A stretch of 64,000 nucleotides of DNA from Streptomyces sp. JH14 (GCF_029428675.1 NZ_JAJNEL010000002.1:1-64000); one strand, 5' to 3'; shown: positions 26,671 to 34,829, counted from the first letter of the stretch. Made by a program: numbers and translations. Notes: generated by a model not told the origin, from the letters alone.

Positions 26671-27414
26671 GTGACCGATTCGCCTCTCCCCCCTCTGCAT
26701 CCGATGCCGGACGACTGGCAGCGCGCCCTTGCCGTGGTGGCCCATCCCGACGACCTCGAGTACGGATGCTCGGCCGCCGTCGCCTCCTGGATTCAGGACG
26801 GCCGCGACATCGCCTACGTCCTTGCCACGCGCGGGGAGGCCGGTATCGACACACTGGCGCCGGCCCAGGCCGGGGCGCTGCGGGAGGCGGAGCAACGTGC
26901 CGGTGCCGCGGCCGTCGGTGTCGGCACGGTGGAGTTCCTCGACCACCATGACGGTGTGATCGAGTACGGCCTCCCCCTGCGCCGCGACATCGCCGCCGCC
27001 ATACGCCGTCACCGGCCTGATCTGCTGATCACCCTGAACCACCATGCGACCTGGGGTTCGGGTGCCTGGAACACCCCGGACCACGTAGCCGTGGGACGGG
27101 CCGTCCTCGACGCGGCGGCGGATGCCGGCAACCGCTGGATCTTTCCGGAACTGGCTGAACAGGGGCTGCGGCCCTGGAGCGGTGTCCGGTGGGTGGCCGT
27201 CGCCAATTCGCCTTTTCCCACTCACGCGCTGGCTGCGGACCGTGGCTTCGAGCAGGCGGTGCAGTCTCTGTTGCGGCACCACGCGTACATCGAGGCATTG
27301 ACGGTCGAGGATCCCGAGACGTACGTACGCCGATTTCTGACCGACAGCACGCGTGCGCAGAGTGCGCGGTTCGACGGGCAACCAGCGGTCGTCTTCGAAC
27401 TGTTCAACCGGTGA
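26671..27414 (+). CDS. PIG-L family (LmbE-like) zinc deacetylase
   Basis: 247 residues. AVVAHPDDLEYG near residue 21 carries the His-Pro-Asp-Asp zinc site, and PDHVAVGRAVLDA near 140 the third zinc-binding His. This family includes MshB, Mca and enzymes that remove N-acyl groups from sugar amines or antibiotic intermediates. The GTG start at 26671 has AGCAGG four bases upstream. It stands between the ahpD-like and cupin genes in the ECF41-like island. No partner glycosyltransferase is present, so it is probably not the MshB of mycothiol synthesis. Substrate unknown. Confidence 0.9.
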   Translation: MTDSPLPPLHPMPDDWQRALAVVAHPDDLEYGCSAAVASWIQDGRDIAYVLATRGEAGIDTLAPAQAGALREAEQRAGAAAVGVGTVEFLDHHDGVIEYGLPLRRDIAAAIRRHRPDLLITLNHHATWGSGAWNTPDHVAVGRAVLDAAADAGNRWIFPELAEQGLRPWSGVRWVAVANSPFPTHALAADRGFEQAVQSLLRHHAYIEALTVEDPETYVRRFLTDSTRAQSARFDGQPAVVFELFNR

Positions 27415-27455
27415 CGGGGCCGGAGAAAAGCACGATCGCTTCTCCTGACCGGCCT

Positions 27456-27488
27456 CGGACGTCACAGACGTCCGCGATCCCCGGTCTT
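27456..27488 (+). promoter_or_regulatory. Palindrome and ECF41-type box before the cupin gene
   Basis: CGGACGTC-ACA-GACGTCCG (27456-27474) is a perfect 8-bp inverted repeat. Within it CGTCACA (27460-27466), 16 bases, GGTCTT (27483-27488) repeats the box and spacing seen at 25666 and 34490. It ends 54 bases before the ATG. It could be a promoter, an operator, or both. Confidence 0.5.
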
Positions 27489-27542
27489 CTGCAGGAGAGC
27501 ACACATGTACACGTAGACATCCATGACTGAGAGATGGTGAAC

Positions 27543-28028
27543 ATGTCGTACCCGGAACAGGTATATCGGGGAGACAGTGGTGAAGTCAGCGCTGTATTCC
27601 GTCCGGTGAACACGCCACCCGGTACCGGTGAGGCCGGAGAGGACGCCATTCACTACCTGGCGACCACAGAGACCACCCGAGGCGAGTTCGGGCTCTACCG
27701 AGTCGAGATGAAGGCGAAGGCGGGCGGGCCCAAGACCCACTTCCACAAGTCGATTTCGGAGTCCTTCTACATCCTCGACGGCACCGTCCGTCTTTTCGAC
27801 GGCGCCCAGTGGATCGATGCGCACAAGGGCGACTTCCTGCATGTGCCGCAGGGCGGGCTGCACGCCTTCCGCAACGACTCCGACGCGCCGGCCGACATGC
27901 TGCTTCTCTTCACGCCGGGTGCGCCGCGTGAGGAGTACTTCGAGCAGGTGTCGCAACTGGCGGATGCCACGGACGAAGAGCGCGCCAGATTCTTCGACAA
28001 GCACGACTCGTATTTCGTGGAGCAGTGA
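27543..28028 (+). CDS. Cupin-domain protein
   Basis: 161 residues with a single cupin_2 barrel. THFHKSISESFYILDGTVRL gives the first metal-binding motif (two His and a Glu), and KGDFLHVPQGGLHAF the second with its His. It is soluble, with no signal peptide. The ATG at 27543 was chosen; ATG 27534 and GTG 27537 are close alternatives. Small cupins of this type may be dioxygenases, isomerases or sugar-binding proteins. A candidate ECF-type box precedes it and a hairpin separates it from the adenylating enzyme gene. Confidence 0.85.
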   Translation: MSYPEQVYRGDSGEVSAVFRPVNTPPGTGEAGEDAIHYLATTETTRGEFGLYRVEMKAKAGGPKTHFHKSISESFYILDGTVRLFDGAQWIDAHKGDFLHVPQGGLHAFRNDSDAPADMLLLFTPGAPREEYFEQVSQLADATDEERARFFDKHDSYFVEQ

Positions 28029-28137
28029 AACAACGGGCGGTTGTCCTTCCCTTCCCGGTTCCGTGTTCAGCCCGGAGGTGGTGCGGCGCACGGTCGCGCA
28101 GGGGTGCGACAGAAGGGCTGCCGGCCCAGTCGTAGTC

Positions 28138-28183
28138 GGTGCACCGGGACCGTCGGGCCTGCTGGCCCGGCATCCGGTGCGCC
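28138..28183 (+). terminator. Hairpin between cupin and adenylating-enzyme genes
   Basis: Imperfect long inverted repeat (28138-28159 with 28164-28183) around a TGCT loop, 34 bases before the next ATG. It may terminate the cupin transcript or act as an attenuator for the next two genes. Its right arm GGCCCGGCATCCGGTGCG recurs in the terminator at 7301. Confidence 0.55.
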
Positions 28184-28217
28184 ACCGGCCCTCGCAGCTC
28201 TGAGAAGGGACATCCCC

Positions 28218-29318
28218 ATGCCATACGATTCGCTGACCGTTCTGGATGCCGGCCCGTCGGACGGCGTCGATCCGGATCAATTCGTCAGGGCCGCCATGCA
28301 GTGGCACTTCGACCCTGCGACCGGTTCCCGGTACTGGCTCAGCCGGGCCGAACGGCTCGGCTTCGACCCCCGCACGGACGTCAAGGGGGTGGAGGACCTG
28401 ACGCTCTTCCCCGACATCACGGACGAGCTCAGGGACGTGCGGGTGACCGATCTCGTCCCCCAGGGCTATGGAGCCCACGCCCGGCTGCTGAACGTCTTCG
28501 ACAGCGGTGGAACGACCGGGGCACCCAAGCGTGTCGTCCAGCTCGACGACTGGATGCGGCACAGCACGACGCAGGTCGACAGCCGCCTCAGGGCACACGG
28601 CCTGCCCGTCAATGCCCTGTGGCTGACCGTGGCCCCCACCGGTCCGCACCTCGTGGGAGACGTACTGCAGCGGGCTGCCGCCAGGCTCGGTGGCCCCGGC
28701 CTGAGCGTCGACATGGACCCCCGGTGGGTGAAGAAGCTGGTCGCCGCCGGCCGGGTCGACGAGGTCGATGCGTACACCGACCATCTCGTCGATCAGTGCA
28801 GGCGCATCCTGCTCAGTCAGGACATCGGCGTCCTCGCGGCCACCACCCCGCTCCTGGAGCGGTTCGCGCGCGAGGACGACCTCCTCGAAGTGATCAACGC
28901 AAACGTCAAGGCGATCATCTGGGGTGGCACCCACATGGATCCCGACACACGGCACCTGCTGAGCACCGACGTCTTCCCCGACGTACCGGTCATCGGCATG
29001 TACGGCAACACCATGATGCTCACCGCACTCATGGAACGCGTCGGCCTGACGGCGTCGGAGCCCTGTGTGTTCGACCCCGTGTCCCCCTACGTCTTCCTCT
29101 CGGTCGTCGATCGCGGCACCGGAGAACGGGTGGAGGTCGGCGAGCGGGGCCAGGTGGTGGTCAGCCACGTCAGCAAGTCCATGCTGATCCCCAACAACGC
29201 GGAACGGGACACCGCGCTGCGGATACGCCCGGTCGCCGGCCAGGCAGGCGACGCCGTCGCGGATGTCGCTCCTGTTCGCACCGTCAAGGGCGAAGCCGTG
29301 ATCGAGGGCGTCTACTGA
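28218..29318 (+). CDS. EhpF-like carboxylate-adenylating enzyme
   Basis: 366 residues, shorter than ordinary acyl-CoA ligases. The ATP P-loop SGGTTGAPKRVV near residue 95 and IIWGGTHMD and MYGNTMM near 235-265 place it in the ANL/LuxE-like group that includes EhpF of griseoluteic acid (phenazine) biosynthesis. EhpF activates an aromatic carboxylate as the acyl-AMP so that a partner dehydrogenase can reduce it to the aldehyde. ATG has AAGGGA about nine bases upstream. Its stop overlaps the ATG of the aldehyde dehydrogenase gene (TGATG), consistent with that pairing. No phenazine core genes are in the window, so the substrate is open. Confidence 0.8.
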   Translation: MPYDSLTVLDAGPSDGVDPDQFVRAAMQWHFDPATGSRYWLSRAERLGFDPRTDVKGVEDLTLFPDITDELRDVRVTDLVPQGYGAHARLLNVFDSGGTTGAPKRVVQLDDWMRHSTTQVDSRLRAHGLPVNALWLTVAPTGPHLVGDVLQRAAARLGGPGLSVDMDPRWVKKLVAAGRVDEVDAYTDHLVDQCRRILLSQDIGVLAATTPLLERFAREDDLLEVINANVKAIIWGGTHMDPDTRHLLSTDVFPDVPVIGMYGNTMMLTALMERVGLTASEPCVFDPVSPYVFLSVVDRGTGERVEVGERGQVVVSHVSKSMLIPNNAERDTALRIRPVAGQAGDAVADVAPVRTVKGEAVIEGVY

Positions 29319-30709
29319 TGGCGGCCGATCGGACGACCGACTCGGTCCACCTGGACGCGCTGGGTCCCCGTGGGCCCTACCGGACGCGTGACCCGAGTGT
29401 GGTGAAGGACGTGTCCGGGGCGGAGGTGGCGCGTCTGAGTCTTGTTCCCCCGGTCTACGTCACGCGGGCGATGGCCGCCCTGCGGAAGGCCGAACCGGTG
29501 CCGGCGCGGGACCTCGATGCCCTGCTGGCGACGGCGGGCGACGCCTTCGCCTCCGGCACGATCGGCGGCCTGGGCGTGCTGGAGTACGAGCATCTCGTGA
29601 GCCGGACCTCGGGGACTCCCCTCACCGTGGTGCGCGCCGCCACGCAGGGCACGGCACGGTTCGTGAGGCAGGCCCGCTCGTCGGCCGAGCGGGGCAGGCC
29701 CCGGGGCACGGTCTCCGGTTGGCGGGATCCGGCCGTCCGTCAGGGGCATGCCGTCTGGGCGCGCCGGGGTGAGGTGTTCGCCGTCAACGCCTCCGGCAAC
29801 CATCCCGGCGTGCACCGACTGTGGCTGGAGGCACTGGCGTTGGGCTACCGCGTTGCCGTACGCCCGTCCAGGCGTGAGCCGTTCACCCCGTACCGGCTCG
29901 TCGGGGCACTGCGTCAGGCCGGCGTCGGCGAAGACCGGCTGGTGCTGCTGCCCACCGACCACCGGGCCGCCGACACGATGGTGCGCGGCGCCGACCGCGC
30001 CGTGGTCTACGGCGGCGACGAGGTGGTCGCCCGCTACGCACACGACTCCCGGGTCCTGCCGCAGGGGCCGGGCCGGACGAAGATCCTCGTCACCGCGGAC
30101 ACGGACTGGCGTGACCATCTGGACACGATCGTCGGGTCCGTCGGTGACGAGGGGGGTACCGCGTGCGTCAACGCCACCGCCATCCTCGTCGAGGGCGATC
30201 CCGCGCCGGTCGCCGAGGCCGTCGCGGCACGCCTGTCCGTCCTGCCCAGCCTGCCGCCGCAGGACGAGCATGCGGTACTTCCGGTGTGCCCGCTGGACCG
30301 GGCACGCGCCCTCAGCTCCCATCTGGGGTGGGTGGCGGCGGGGACACGGACCTGGCTCGGCGGGAACGGCATCGTCGACGATCTGGGTGACGGCAGCGCC
30401 GTCCTTCGCCCGTCCGTCCACCAGGTCGACAGCGCCGACGCCGTACAGCTGCGGACCGAACTCCCCTTTCCCTGTGTGTGGGTGGCGCCCTGGAGCCGAA
30501 CGGACGGCGTCGCTCCGTTGCGCGACACGCTCGTGTTGTCGGCACTGACACACGACGGCGCGCTGCTGGACGCCCTGCTCGCGGAACCCTCCATCGCCAA
30601 TCTCCACATCGGGGACCACCCGACCTACTGGATGGCACCGGGCGTGCCCCACGACAGCTATCTGTCGGATTTCCTGATGCGCAGCAAGGCCGTCATCGGC
30701 TCCTTGTGA
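29318..30709 (+). CDS. Aldehyde dehydrogenase-fold acyl reductase (EhpG/LuxC-like)
   Basis: 463 residues. EVFAVNASGNHPGVHRLWLE near residue 150 and GTACVNATAILVEG near 288, with the catalytic Cys, are the NAD(P)-binding and active-site segments of acyl-reductase members of the aldehyde dehydrogenase fold. With the adenylating enzyme it would convert a carboxylate to an aldehyde through an acyl-AMP and a Cys-thioester. Translation is coupled to the upstream gene. The pair is the only catalytic operon in the island. Ordinary ALDH motifs are diverged, so a simple aldehyde oxidation role is less likely. Confidence 0.8.
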   Translation: MAADRTTDSVHLDALGPRGPYRTRDPSVVKDVSGAEVARLSLVPPVYVTRAMAALRKAEPVPARDLDALLATAGDAFASGTIGGLGVLEYEHLVSRTSGTPLTVVRAATQGTARFVRQARSSAERGRPRGTVSGWRDPAVRQGHAVWARRGEVFAVNASGNHPGVHRLWLEALALGYRVAVRPSRREPFTPYRLVGALRQAGVGEDRLVLLPTDHRAADTMVRGADRAVVYGGDEVVARYAHDSRVLPQGPGRTKILVTADTDWRDHLDTIVGSVGDEGGTACVNATAILVEGDPAPVAEAVAARLSVLPSLPPQDEHAVLPVCPLDRARALSSHLGWVAAGTRTWLGGNGIVDDLGDGSAVLRPSVHQVDSADAVQLRTELPFPCVWVAPWSRTDGVAPLRDTLVLSALTHDGALLDALLAEPSIANLHIGDHPTYWMAPGVPHDSYLSDFLMRSKAVIGSL

Positions 30710-31328
30710 CGCGGGACGAGCCGTCGAGCCAAGCCGGTGGCGCGGTCAGGGGGCGGTGGGCGGGCGGTGGGGGTCCCGCCCGCCCGCCGACGGCTGTGCC
30801 GCCCTGCCAGGCGAGGCACGATCCCGCACCGGCAGGCGCCGCCTCCTCAGCCGTCTTGACGCGCCCGGGTACCCGCAGGACGGCGATCCCTTCGGAGACC
30901 GTCTGGGCAAGCCGATCGCTTCCCGGCCGCCGCGGCCCGCGCCTCAGGCCCGGTGACGCGCGAACTGCCAAGGCCCTCCCCGGTGACCGGGGGGCACCTG
31001 GATGGCCCGCCCCGGCTCACCTGACCCGCGACGCCGCTGCGGCCGTGCACCCACCAGGCACTGTCACAGCACCAGGCGCCTGGAAACCGCTGCTCACTCG
31101 GAACGGTTCCCGCCGGCCCTCACGGCGCTCCCGCGCCCGCTCTGCCCGTTCGGGCCATGAGCAGGCCCGACCGGGGCGACGGACCATAGGAACCCGGCCG
31201 GGCGCACCGGCGAATTCACGCCCTCCTTCCACCTGCGGGGTGGGCAGTCGAATGACAGATGCTCGGGCTCGGCGTACAGGCCAGCCTGTCAATTAATCCG
31301 TTCCGGACGTTGCCCACCGCCGTCCGGG
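30710..31328. other. Intergenic, no gene
   Basis: 619 bases with no supported coding region. A G+C-rich hairpin (GGGCGGG at 30758, CCCGCCC at 30775) follows the reductase. A lone TGTCACA at 31062 has no matching -10. TGTCA-N16-CGTT at 31279-31303 is a weak autoregulation candidate for the sigma gene. Confidence 0.4.
30758..30781 (+). terminator. Hairpin after the acyl reductase gene
   Basis: 7-bp G+C stem with a 10-base loop, 48 bases past the stop; flanking G+C runs could extend it with mismatches. Confidence 0.45.
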
Positions 31329-32093
31329 ATGACGAGTGAGCATCGCGGCAACAAGCAGGAAGCAGGGGACGATTTGAACTCCGCACAGATGTCTTCCACC
31401 GAATCGATGGAGGAAGCCGTTTCCGTATTCATCGCATTCCGTCCACGGCTCTTCCGTATCGCACACCACATACTGGGAAGCGCGGCCGATGTCGAGGACG
31501 TCGTCCAGGACGCGTGGCTGCGCTGGCAGCACACCGACCGCACCCAGGTGCTGGATCCTCCGGCCTATCTGGCACAAATCACCGTTCGTCTGGCCCTCAA
31601 CGTCGTCCAGTCCGCCCGTTCTCGTTATGAGAGCAGCGCCGGCCCCAGGCTGCCCGACATGGGCGACACCGGCCCGGACCTCCCTAGCAGGGCCGAGCGA
31701 GCGGAAGCACTGGACCAGGCCCTGGATCTCCTCCTCGAAAAGCTGAATCCCAGGGAACGGGCTGCCTACATTCTCCGCGTAGCCTTCGACTACCCCTACA
31801 GCGAGATCGCCGACAATCTTCAGCTCAGCCCGATCAACACCCGCCAGATCGTCAGTCGGGCCCGCAAGCGCCTGGTGGCGGAAGGACGCAAACCGGCGCG
31901 CACGGTGGAACACAAGCGACTCGTGAACGCGTTCGTCACCGCAGCGCAGTACGGCAATCTCACCGGCCTGGAAAATGTCCTGGCCTGCGACACCGACCGC
32001 GATCCGGCCGGAGACGGCCGGCGACGGCGCCGGCCGCCGCACTCCCTGACCCCTGCGCCGGGGCGCGCATGCGATGCCGGGCGCAGTGCCTGA
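31329..32093 (+). CDS. ECF sigma factor, ECF41-like, with truncated C-terminal extension
   Basis: 254 residues. Region 2 reads FIAFRPRLFRIAHHILGSAA and DVEDVVQDAWLRWQ. Region 4 reads LNPRERAAYILRVAFDYPYSEIADNLQLS and RQIVSRARKRL. After region 4 the chain continues KRLVNAFVTAAQYGNLTGLENVLACD, the first helix of the SnoaL-like domain typical of ECF41. It then turns into an Arg/Pro-rich tail and stops about 60-80 residues early, without the DGGGK motif. ECF41 sigmas are controlled by that extension rather than by an anti-sigma factor. None is encoded here. Start uncertain: ATG 31329, TTG 31374 (GGGGA upstream) or ATG 31389. Candidate target boxes lie before four island genes or sites. Confidence 0.85.
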   Translation: MTSEHRGNKQEAGDDLNSAQMSSTESMEEAVSVFIAFRPRLFRIAHHILGSAADVEDVVQDAWLRWQHTDRTQVLDPPAYLAQITVRLALNVVQSARSRYESSAGPRLPDMGDTGPDLPSRAERAEALDQALDLLLEKLNPRERAAYILRVAFDYPYSEIADNLQLSPINTRQIVSRARKRLVAEGRKPARTVEHKRLVNAFVTAAQYGNLTGLENVLACDTDRDPAGDGRRRRRPPHSLTPAPGRACDAGRSA

Positions 32094-32307
32094 GGACATC
32101 CGCCGCACCACTCCCACGGGCCTGCTGCCGCCGGCTGAACACGTGCTTGCGCCGTGCGGTCCGGGCAGGGCACGTCCATGGCGCGGGCTCCCACGCCTGG
32201 CGGGGCATACCTGTTCACTGGACCGCACGATGGAGGCGGGCAGCTCCCGTCGGCACCGGCTCCGTCGTCGATGGCTCGATGCCGGCATATCTGCCGACGA
32301 ACGCGTC

Positions 32308-32342
32308 GAGGGCGGGGTGGCAATAGGAGCCACCCCGCCCTC
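32308..32342 (-). terminator. Terminator of the secreted hydrolase gene
   Basis: Perfect 14-bp stem with loop AATAGGA, 17 bases beyond the stop on the minus strand. It may also serve the rightward sigma gene. Confidence 0.8.
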
Positions 32343-32358
32343 ACGAGTTGCCGGTCGG

Positions 32359-33201
32359 TCAGTGGACCGTCCGCGCGGCTTCCTCGATGATGTGGGCGAC
32401 GTCGTTGGGGCGGGAGACGCTCACGGCGTGCGATGCGCGGACTTCGACCGTGTGCGCGTGGGCGCGCTCGGCCATGAACTTCTGGACCTCCGGCGGGATG
32501 TTGAGGTCCTGGGTGGCCACGAGGCACCACGCCGGAATGGTCTTCCAGGCGGGCTCGGAGGCACCTTCCTGCAGAGCGGAGTTGGTCACCGGCCGCTGTG
32601 TGACCGCCATGAGGTCGGTGGTGTCCTTCGGGACATCGGCGGCGAACTGGTGGTGGAACTTGGCCTGTTCGATGTAGAGGTCGGCATCCTGGGAACCGTC
32701 GGGCAGGGTGATCGGGACCGGGCGCAGGGCCTCGCCGAGTGTGCTGCCGGGGAACTTGCCGGACAGCTCGATCGCGCTCTCCCCCTTGTCGGGCAGGAAG
32801 GCGGCGATGTACACCAGTGCCTTGACGTTCTCGGTACCGGTGGCGGCGTTGCTGATGACCGATCCGCCGTAGGAGTGGCCGGCGAGCACGACGGGCCCGT
32901 CGATGCCCGCCAGAAGGTCCTTGAGATAGGCGGCGTCGCTGCTCAGCCCGCGCAGCGGGTTGGCCGCGGCCACCACCGGGTAGCCGTCCCGCTTGAGCCG
33001 CTTCACGACGCCGTTCCAGCTGGTGGAGTCGGCGAACGCGCCGTGGACGAGGACCACCGTCGGCTTGGGGCCGGACGAGGATGGTCCCTTGCCGGCGGAT
33101 GCCGGAGCGACCGACACGGCCAGCAGCGCACCGGCGACACCCACCGTGGCCATCAGGGACAGCGGCGTACGGGCACGCCGGAGGAACGAAGGTCGTTTCA
33201 T
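32359..33201 (-). CDS. Secreted alpha/beta hydrolase
   Basis: 280 residues. A basic start (MKRPSFLRRAR), a hydrophobic stretch to about residue 35 and APASAG form a signal peptide. TVVLVHGAFADSTSW gives the oxyanion region, GHSYGGSVI near 105 the nucleophile Ser, and ASHAVSVSRPNDVA near 260 the catalytic His. This matches the EstC/salicylate-esterase-like group of bacterial hydrolases. ATG at 33201 has AAAGG about nine bases upstream. Leftward, next to the ECF41-like sigma gene and before a second hydrolase. Substrate unknown, probably a small ester outside the cell. Confidence 0.88.
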   Translation of the reverse strand: MKRPSFLRRARTPLSLMATVGVAGALLAVSVAPASAGKGPSSSGPKPTVVLVHGAFADSTSWNGVVKRLKRDGYPVVAAANPLRGLSSDAAYLKDLLAGIDGPVVLAGHSYGGSVISNAATGTENVKALVYIAAFLPDKGESAIELSGKFPGSTLGEALRPVPITLPDGSQDADLYIEQAKFHHQFAADVPKDTTDLMAVTQRPVTNSALQEGASEPAWKTIPAWCLVATQDLNIPPEVQKFMAERAHAHTVEVRASHAVSVSRPNDVAHIIEEAARTVH

Positions 33202-33430
33202 GTCAGGGCCTTTCGAGGCGAATTGATACAGCCGGGTCCACAAGGACGGAACGGCAGAGGTTGTGCGGCAGCACGCTGTCGCGTCTCGAGTCAGGTGGGG
33301 ACGCGCCGCCCGTGGGCGCGGTCGGGGGTGCGGCGCGGTTGGCGCGTTCCGTGTGACTCGTCCTGTTCCGGTGGTCGGACGCGTGTGTCGGAGCGGCGGG
33401 CGCAGGGGTTGTGCGCAGCGCGACGCCCCG

Positions 33431-33454
33431 CCGGCCCGATCTCAGTCGGGCCGG
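33431..33454 (-). terminator. Terminator of the HSL-type hydrolase gene
   Basis: CCGGCCCGA-TCTCAG-TCGGGCCGG, perfect 9-bp stem, seven bases beyond the stop. Confidence 0.75.
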
Positions 33455-33461
33455 TTCTGTC

Positions 33462-34412
33462 TCAGTCGGTGTGCAGGGCGCTGCGCAGGGTGGTGATGGC
33501 CTGGTGCATCGCGGCTGTGGCCGCGTTCGTGGGCCGGATGGGGTTGAGCATCATGAAGTCGTGCAGGGTGCCGTTGTAGCGGATGCTGGTGGTCGGGACG
33601 CCGGCTTCGGTGAGCTTGCGGGCGTATGCCTCGCCCTCGTCGCGCAGGACGTCGTTCTCGTCGACGAGGACGAGCGCGGGCGGCAGACCTGCCAGGTCCT
33701 GCAGACCGGCCCGAAGCGGCGACGCGGTGATCTCGGCCCGCTGGGCCGGGTCCGTGGTGTAGCAGTCCCAGAACCAGGCCATGGCCTTCGCGGTGAGGTA
33801 CGGGCCGTCGGCGAACTCCCGGTAGCTCGCGGTGTCCTGGGCCGCGTCCGTGACGGGGTAGTACAGCGACTGGTGCACGAAGGACACATCACCGCGCTCC
33901 TTGGCCATCAAGGTCAGCGCCGCCGTCATGTTGCCGCCCACCGAATCACCGGCCACGGCCAGACGGGACACGTCCAGCCCTTCCTCGGCACCGTGCTCCG
34001 TGATCCACCGGGCGGTCGCGTACGCCTGCTCGATGGCCACCGGGTACCTGGCCTCCGGGGAGCGGTCGTACTCGACGAACACCACCGCCGTGTCCGCACC
34101 GACCGCCAGCTCACACACCAGACGGTCGTGGGTACCCGCGTTCCCGATCACCCAGCCACCGCCATGGACGTACAGCACGACCGGCAGCACACCCCGGGTA
34201 CCGGCGGGCTTGACGATCCGCACCGCCACCTCACCGACCTCCGCCGGCACCGTGACCCACTTCTCCCACACCTCGGGCTTCTCGACAGGCGCCGCCTGCA
34301 GATCATCGAGGACCTTCCGGGCGCCCTCCGGACCCAACTCGTACAAGAACGGCGGACTCGCCGTCGCCTGCGCGAGCTCCCGAGCCGCAGACTCAAGTAC
34401 TGGCTTGTTCAC
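33462..34412 (-). CDS. HSL-type alpha/beta hydrolase (acetyl esterase-like)
   Basis: 316 residues. VVLYVHGGGWVIGN near residue 80 is the HGGG oxyanion motif of the hormone-sensitive-lipase family, GDSVGGNM near 155 carries the nucleophile Ser, LVLVDENDVLRDEG the Asp, and NGTLHDFMML near 285 the His. Cytoplasmic. The GTG at 34412 was chosen because GAGGAG lies nine bases upstream; an in-frame extension to 34457 is possible but would run through the candidate -10. Two copies of a promoter-like box on the same strand lie upstream, the nearer placing a transcript start about 40 bases before the GTG. Confidence 0.9.
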   Translation of the reverse strand: MNKPVLESAARELAQATASPPFLYELGPEGARKVLDDLQAAPVEKPEVWEKWVTVPAEVGEVAVRIVKPAGTRGVLPVVLYVHGGGWVIGNAGTHDRLVCELAVGADTAVVFVEYDRSPEARYPVAIEQAYATARWITEHGAEEGLDVSRLAVAGDSVGGNMTAALTLMAKERGDVSFVHQSLYYPVTDAAQDTASYREFADGPYLTAKAMAWFWDCYTTDPAQRAEITASPLRAGLQDLAGLPPALVLVDENDVLRDEGEAYARKLTEAGVPTTSIRYNGTLHDFMMLNPIRPTNAATAAMHQAITTLRSALHTD

Positions 34413-34459
34413 GACTTCGTTCTCCTCAGGGGTAGCAATCCCACATGAAGCTTTCACCC

Positions 34460-34490
34460 TTATGACCAGTCATCGACCAAAGATGTGACA
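34460..34490 (-). promoter_or_regulatory. ECF41-type promoter candidate, proximal
   Basis: On the minus strand TGTCACA (34490-34484), 16 bases, GGTCATAA (34467-34460). Directed at the HSL-type hydrolase. Spacing equals that of the boxes before the ahpD-like and cupin genes. Confidence 0.65.
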
Positions 34491-34494
34491 TGTG

Positions 34495-34506
34495 GTGATC
34501 GATCAC
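34495..34506. promoter_or_regulatory. 12-bp palindrome between the two ECF-type boxes
   Basis: GTGATCGATCAC, perfect, immediately upstream of the proximal -35 box; possibly an activator or repressor site. Confidence 0.35.
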
Positions 34507-34571
34507 TGGGGGATCGTGACCGCGAACCGCCGCTGTGCTCCTGGGGCAGGATTCCCGAACTGCCGACGCCC

Positions 34572-34601
34572 TTATGACCGGCCGGGCCCGAAGATGTGAC
34601 A
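34572..34601 (-). promoter_or_regulatory. ECF41-type promoter candidate, distal copy
   Basis: TGTCACA (34601-34595), 15 bases, GGTCATAA (34579-34572) on the minus strand. It is part of a ~35-base imperfect direct repeat of the proximal site, 111-112 bases apart. Confidence 0.55.
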
Positions 34602-34829
34602 TGCCACGACGGATGGTCGTCCTCTCACGGGTATGGTGGCAGTGGTGTGTCCCGGTCGGCGGTGACGTCACACAATGTTTCGGCCCGGACAAGACCATCT
34701 GTCACCCGCACGACCCACGTTGCACGCGGGCAGGGTGCAGCGTCGCATTGCCCCGCCTGTCACGTGTGGCGGACGGTGTTCGGCGCACATCCTCAACGAC
34801 GTTGCCGCTTCCGCAGGGATCACGCCACC

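Noticed and set aside
31062..31068. TGTCACA upstream of the sigma gene as an autoregulated ECF promoter
   Set aside because: No GGTC or CGTC at 15-17 bases; the next bases read AAACCG.
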